In this document: positions 61,295 to 64,000 of the stretch, piece after piece
Layout: each line of letters opens with the position of its first letter
Numbering within the stretch: the stretch's first letter is position 1
Assembly (NCBI GenBank): GCA_012959465.1
Contig: DUDC01000271.1
Coordinates: forward strand, 4,999-68,998
Direction of reading: 5' to 3'
DNA from: Planctomycetaceae bacterium
Lineage (GTDB): Bacteria > Planctomycetota > Planctomycetia > Pirellulales > Pirellulaceae
Length of the DNA stretch: 64,000 nt
The notes under the pieces: generated by a model
What the model was told of the DNA's origin: nothing
Database searches by the model: none
What the model saw: the letters and a program-made list of their open reading frames with translations, nothing else
Made by a program: the position numbers and the translations under genes

Positions 61295-62266
61295 ATGAAA
61301 ATTCTCTTTCTTCATGGCTGGACGTCATCACCTGGCGGCAAGAAGCCGCGTTTCCTCACCAGCCACGGTCATACCGTGCTCAATCCTGCACTCCCCGACG
61401 ACGATTTTGAGGCGGCCGTAGGAATTGCCCAAGTAGAGTACGATGAATGCAGCCCACATGTTGTGGTTGGGTCGTCACGAGGTGGTGCCGTCGCGATGAA
61501 TATCGACCACGGCGACACACCGCTCGTTCTCCTTTGTCCGGCCTGGAAGAAATGGGGATCCGCCTCGAAGGTGCACTCCAAGACAGTCATCTTGCATTCG
61601 AAGGCAGACGATGTCATTCCCTTTCAGGATAGCGTCGAACTGGTCGGCAACAGTCCACTGCCGGAGTCCGCGTTGGTCCAAGTAGGAAGCGACCACCGCC
61701 TCGCTGACGAAGAGCCACTGCAGAAACTGCTCGAAGCGTGTCAGACATCGGACGTCGACATCGAACCGATTGATGTCACTGTCTATTACCTCGAGATGCT
61801 CGCGCAATCGAACCGATCCGTACCCACTCCGCGAGACGACCTGACCGTGGTCCACACTCAAGAACCGACGGTTCCCTATTACCGTTTTCTATACAATGCG
61901 GTCGGCAAGGACTACCATTGGCTCAACCGCAGGAAACTCTCGGATGTGGAACTGGCGTCGACCATCCAGGATCCGCGAAACGAGCTTCATGTTTTGCATG
62001 TGGATGGAGCCGAAGCGGGGTTTGCCGAGTTGGATCGTCGACAACCGAACGAAGTCGAGTTAGTGCAATTCGGCCTGTTACCCGCTTTCATCGGACAGGG
62101 CATCGGAAAGTGGTTTCTACAATCAACCATCGACAGAGTCTGGAGTTACCAGCCGAATCGATTTTGGCTGCATACTTGTTCGCTGGACCATGCCATCGCA
62201 TTGGCAACGTACAAGAAGGCCGGATTTGTGCAGTTCAATGAAGAGGAAATTCGACGGGAATTGTGA
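61295..62266 (+). CDS. Alpha/beta hydrolase - GNAT acetyltransferase fusion
   Basis: 323 residues from the ATG at 61295 with GAGG eight bases upstream; an ATG at 61283 is also in frame. Residues 1-140 form a small YqiA/RBBP9-like hydrolase: MKILFLHGWTSSPGG, nucleophile Ser61 in VVGSSRGG, the acid in HSKADDVIP, and His in VGSDHRLAD. Residues 150-323 form a GNAT domain: DVTVYYLEM, FYNAVG-type RFLYNAVGKDYHW, and the acetyl-CoA loop FGLLPAFIGQGIGKW. The GNAT part is normally a stand-alone enzyme. Both sets of catalytic residues are present. The last 32 bases overlap the remnant on the other strand. Confidence 0.88.
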   Translation: MKILFLHGWTSSPGGKKPRFLTSHGHTVLNPALPDDDFEAAVGIAQVEYDECSPHVVVGSSRGGAVAMNIDHGDTPLVLLCPAWKKWGSASKVHSKTVILHSKADDVIPFQDSVELVGNSPLPESALVQVGSDHRLADEEPLQKLLEACQTSDVDIEPIDVTVYYLEMLAQSNRSVPTPRDDLTVVHTQEPTVPYYRFLYNAVGKDYHWLNRRKLSDVELASTIQDPRNELHVLHVDGAEAGFAELDRRQPNEVELVQFGLLPAFIGQGIGKWFLQSTIDRVWSYQPNRFWLHTCSLDHAIALATYKKAGFVQFNEEEIRREL

Positions 62267-62693
62267 GGCCCAGCCCGACCAAATCTCTAGTCCGCGGTTT
62301 CTCCGGTCCCGCCACGCCATTGATGGTTTGAAATGGCGATGCCGGTAGGCCACTTCCGTTGATGAGATGCGGATTCGCTAGCTTGTGCCAGCCAAAACGG
62401 ACGCGCGTTGGTGACTTTACCGCTTCCGCGGACACCACGATCGTCTCGCCATCGATCTCCGCCACGGCATCGACAAACTTTCCATCCCCACCTGCGAGTT
62501 GAAATTCGGTCAGCCGCTTCCCATCACGAGCCCTTAAACCGGCCGCATGGGCAAAGGAGAGTCGCACCGTATTGCCGTCGATGCGCATCGATTTGTAGAG
62601 TGGTCCAGAATAAACAACCTTCCGCTGATAGGATTTCGCCAACGCCCACCGCGCTAGTCGATTGCCGACGTCGAGTTTCTTGCCAAAATGAGC
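62235..62693 (-). pseudogene. C-terminal remnant of a sialate O-acetylesterase
   Basis: From a TAA at 62694 downstream the frame reads KKLDVGNRLARWALAKSYQRK, then VVYSGPLYKSMRIDG, LRARDGKRLTEFQLAG, VRFGWHKLANPHLIN and GLPASPFQT. These are the C-terminal landmarks of the secreted 9-O-acetylsialic acid esterase family. The catalytic GDS(N)-type N-terminal domain, about 350 residues, is absent and no start codon with ribosome site precedes the fragment. The native end after SPFQT also looks altered, running on 30 residues into the neighbouring gene. Confidence 0.75.
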
Positions 62694-62725
62694 TTACGTC
62701 TCGGGACCTCAACACCCACCGCGGC

Positions 62726-63367
62726 TCAGCTCTCTTTTTTTGATTCGCTGACGTCCGTTTTCTTTTTGCCTGAGGCTCGTTCTTTTGGATCGGCAATTTT
62801 CGATACGTTCAGGTAAATCGTGTTGCCATCAATTCTTGTTAGTTCGCCTGTCGCGACTTTGGGAACGCCCGAACAGCGAGTCTTGAACAACGCCTCGGCT
62901 GCTTGACCAGCTAGTAACACCTGAAGCGTACCCGCCTGCAATCCGGCGGCACACTCGCCGATCTCAAACTCACACTTGCTACACACGAGTTTGCCAGTCA
63001 ACGTCAGCCTAGGTGTGACCTTCATATTCTTGACGTCGTTTGACTTCTTGCTCGTGATCGTTGCCACGCCTTTCACCAGGGTCACGACACCCGAGACGCG
63101 AACCAACCTGCCACTACAGCGGGTGGCAAAAAGAGATTCGCCGGCCTTGCCAGTAACTACCACGAATTGTTCCTTGCCCAACTTTAGAGCCGTCGCACAT
63201 TCCGCGGTGGCCTTGAAGTCGCACTTCGAACAGCACAATTGCCCCACAACACTCGCGCGAGCACCAACTGACTCAGCCTTCGCCTGCTTCTTTTCATTCT
63301 CGTCCGAGTGAGCGGTGACCGCTATGGCCAGGGCAAGCAACGTCGAAGTCGTCGAACGTAAGAACAT
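62726..63367 (-). CDS. Secreted protein with two tandem CxxC domains
   Basis: 213 residues, signal peptide (about 1-21), AGGAG before the ATG. Two copies of one domain follow, about 38-110 and 123-190. Each begins GxLxCSKCxF (CCSKCDFK; VCSKCEFE), then xxEC, a VVVTGKAGESLF/VLLAGQAAEALF segment and TRCSG, and ends in a beta segment. Each therefore has a CxxC pair plus two more Cys, suitable for metal binding. The tail is Lys/Ser rich. No named family is certain. A BlaI-type regulator gene lies 236 bp upstream on the same strand. Confidence 0.8.
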   Translation of the reverse strand: MFLRSTTSTLLALAIAVTAHSDENEKKQAKAESVGARASVVGQLCCSKCDFKATAECATALKLGKEQFVVVTGKAGESLFATRCSGRLVRVSGVVTLVKGVATITSKKSNDVKNMKVTPRLTLTGKLVCSKCEFEIGECAAGLQAGTLQVLLAGQAAEALFKTRCSGVPKVATGELTRIDGNTIYLNVSKIADPKERASGKKKTDVSESKKES

Positions 63368-63603
63368 TGTCTATCTCCTTCAGATGAAAAAGTAGAGTTT
63401 GGGGTGAGCCGACCGGAGAGAACGGAACTCATGTTGGCTTTAGTCGAATTGTCAGTCAACCAAAAGTCTGCTGTCTGCCAGTACTTCGAGGAATCGATTT
63501 TCGATCCGCCGTGATTTACGTGGCCTAACGCTGAAGTAACTCAGTCACCCCGCACCCACAATCACCCGATATCCCCGGACCTGTGCATCGCTTGACACCT
63601 GGT

Positions 63604-63990
63604 TTAAGCGTCGTCCATCATCTTTCGCAGTGTCTCCCGCTCCTCTTCACTGAGCTGGGCTTGGCCGGCAAGGTGAATCAACAGTGGTGTCAGTGACCCC
63701 TCACAGAGTTTGTCGGCAACCTCTTTCAAACGCTGGTCGATCAATTCCGACCGCTTGACCCTGGCGCGAAACCGATGCGCAAACAAACTACGATCTCGCG
63801 ACACGCAGTTCTTTGTCTCCAGTCGATCCAATAGTTTCTGCATGGTGGCATAGGCCGCTGTCGTTCGCTTACTTTTCGGATAAAGCCGGTCCATCACTTG
63901 TCGTATTGTTGTCGGACCGTCTTTCCAAAGGACCTCGAGGATCGACAATTCCGTGTCCGACACGTCGATTTTCTTGCGCCTGCGGGTCAT
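63604..63990 (-). CDS. BlaI/MecI/CopY-family transcriptional repressor
   Basis: 128 residues from the ATG at 63990. The winged-helix domain is clear: VSDTELSILEVLWKDGPTTIRQVMDRLYP, RTTAAYATMQKLLDRLETKNCVSRDRS, followed by the dimerisation region with SEEERETLRKMM at the end. Such repressors are usually inactivated by a BlaR1-type M56 protease-sensor encoded next to them; none lies downstream here, and the upstream side is outside the window. The Cys-rich secreted protein gene downstream could be a target (inference). Confidence 0.93.
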   Translation of the reverse strand: MTRRRKKIDVSDTELSILEVLWKDGPTTIRQVMDRLYPKSKRTTAAYATMQKLLDRLETKNCVSRDRSLFAHRFRARVKRSELIDQRLKEVADKLCEGSLTPLLIHLAGQAQLSEEERETLRKMMDDA

Positions 63991-64000
63991 CAATCTAAAT

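Noticed and set aside
1-64000. CRISPR array, tRNA, rRNA, transposase or prophage genes
   Set aside because: No regularly spaced repeats, no cloverleaf-like T-loop contexts and no mobile-element protein families were seen on reading both strands.

Overview
The window looks like a chromosomal segment from a marine or freshwater planctomycete of the Pirellulales type (inference from gene content, no 16S present). Pointers are three secreted sulfatases, a DUF1549/DUF1553 plus DUF1501 pair, FG-GAP/ASPIC-UnbV proteins, Tat-exported Gfo/Idh/MocA oxidoreductases, Ser/Thr kinases fused to beta-propeller-like repeats, secreted squalene-cyclase-like toroids carrying CxxCH haem motifs, a SUMF1-type protein and a BlaI regulator. 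No rRNA, tRNA, CRISPR array, transposase or prophage gene was recognised.

Layout. 1-4404: two minus-strand signalling genes, a zinc-ribbon/kinase/FG-GAP sensor (runs off the left edge) and an FHA protein with a degenerate kinase domain (HRN instead of HRD). 4602-7027: decayed membrane-protein remnant, secreted haem-motif toroid protein, flavin reductase. 7458-14013: a GctAB-like CoA-transferase pair, then an FG-GAP/ASPIC-UnbV/thioredoxin/TPR protein interrupted by one in-frame UGA, translationally coupled to a leucine-rich-repeat protein. 14083-20103: single genes and wreckage, including a serpin lipoprotein reduced by internal deletion to its two ends. 20322-31944: a sialidase-type protein, a small Cys-rich ORF, then a compact set of dioxygenase, dehydrogenase, methyltransferase, condensation-fold acyltransferase, thioester-reductase-like SDR, MMPL exporter and GT2 glycosyltransferase, which I read as a candidate lipid or glycolipid synthesis and export locus. 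31957-37409: metallophosphoesterase and a large PDZ/BNR-propeller protein split by a 79-nt insertion between 12-bp direct repeats. 37579-42117: an amidohydrolase-aminotransferase fusion and an octahaem cytochrome c. 42145-46368: two sulfatases and a sialidase-like protein. 46648-55726: cytochrome-like DUF1549/DUF1553 and DUF1501 genes, and a 1477-residue dihaem/toroid/HEAT-like membrane protein coupled to a TPR lipoprotein. 56637-63990: third sulfatase, acetyl-xylan-esterase-like hydrolase, secreted propeller, hydrolase-GNAT fusion, a sialate O-acetylesterase remnant, a Cys-rich secreted protein and BlaI.

Two themes recur. The first is extracytoplasmic attack on sulfated or acetylated glycans (sulfatases, sialidase-like BNR proteins, acetylesterases). 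The second is extracytoplasmic haem proteins. The most unusual observations are three interruptions whose flanks still fit together: the UGA at 11240, the 79-nt insertion at 34664-34754 and the serpin deletion at 16743. Several short palindromic repeats lie between genes. Because several genes are broken, assembly or read error must be excluded before any recoding claim.
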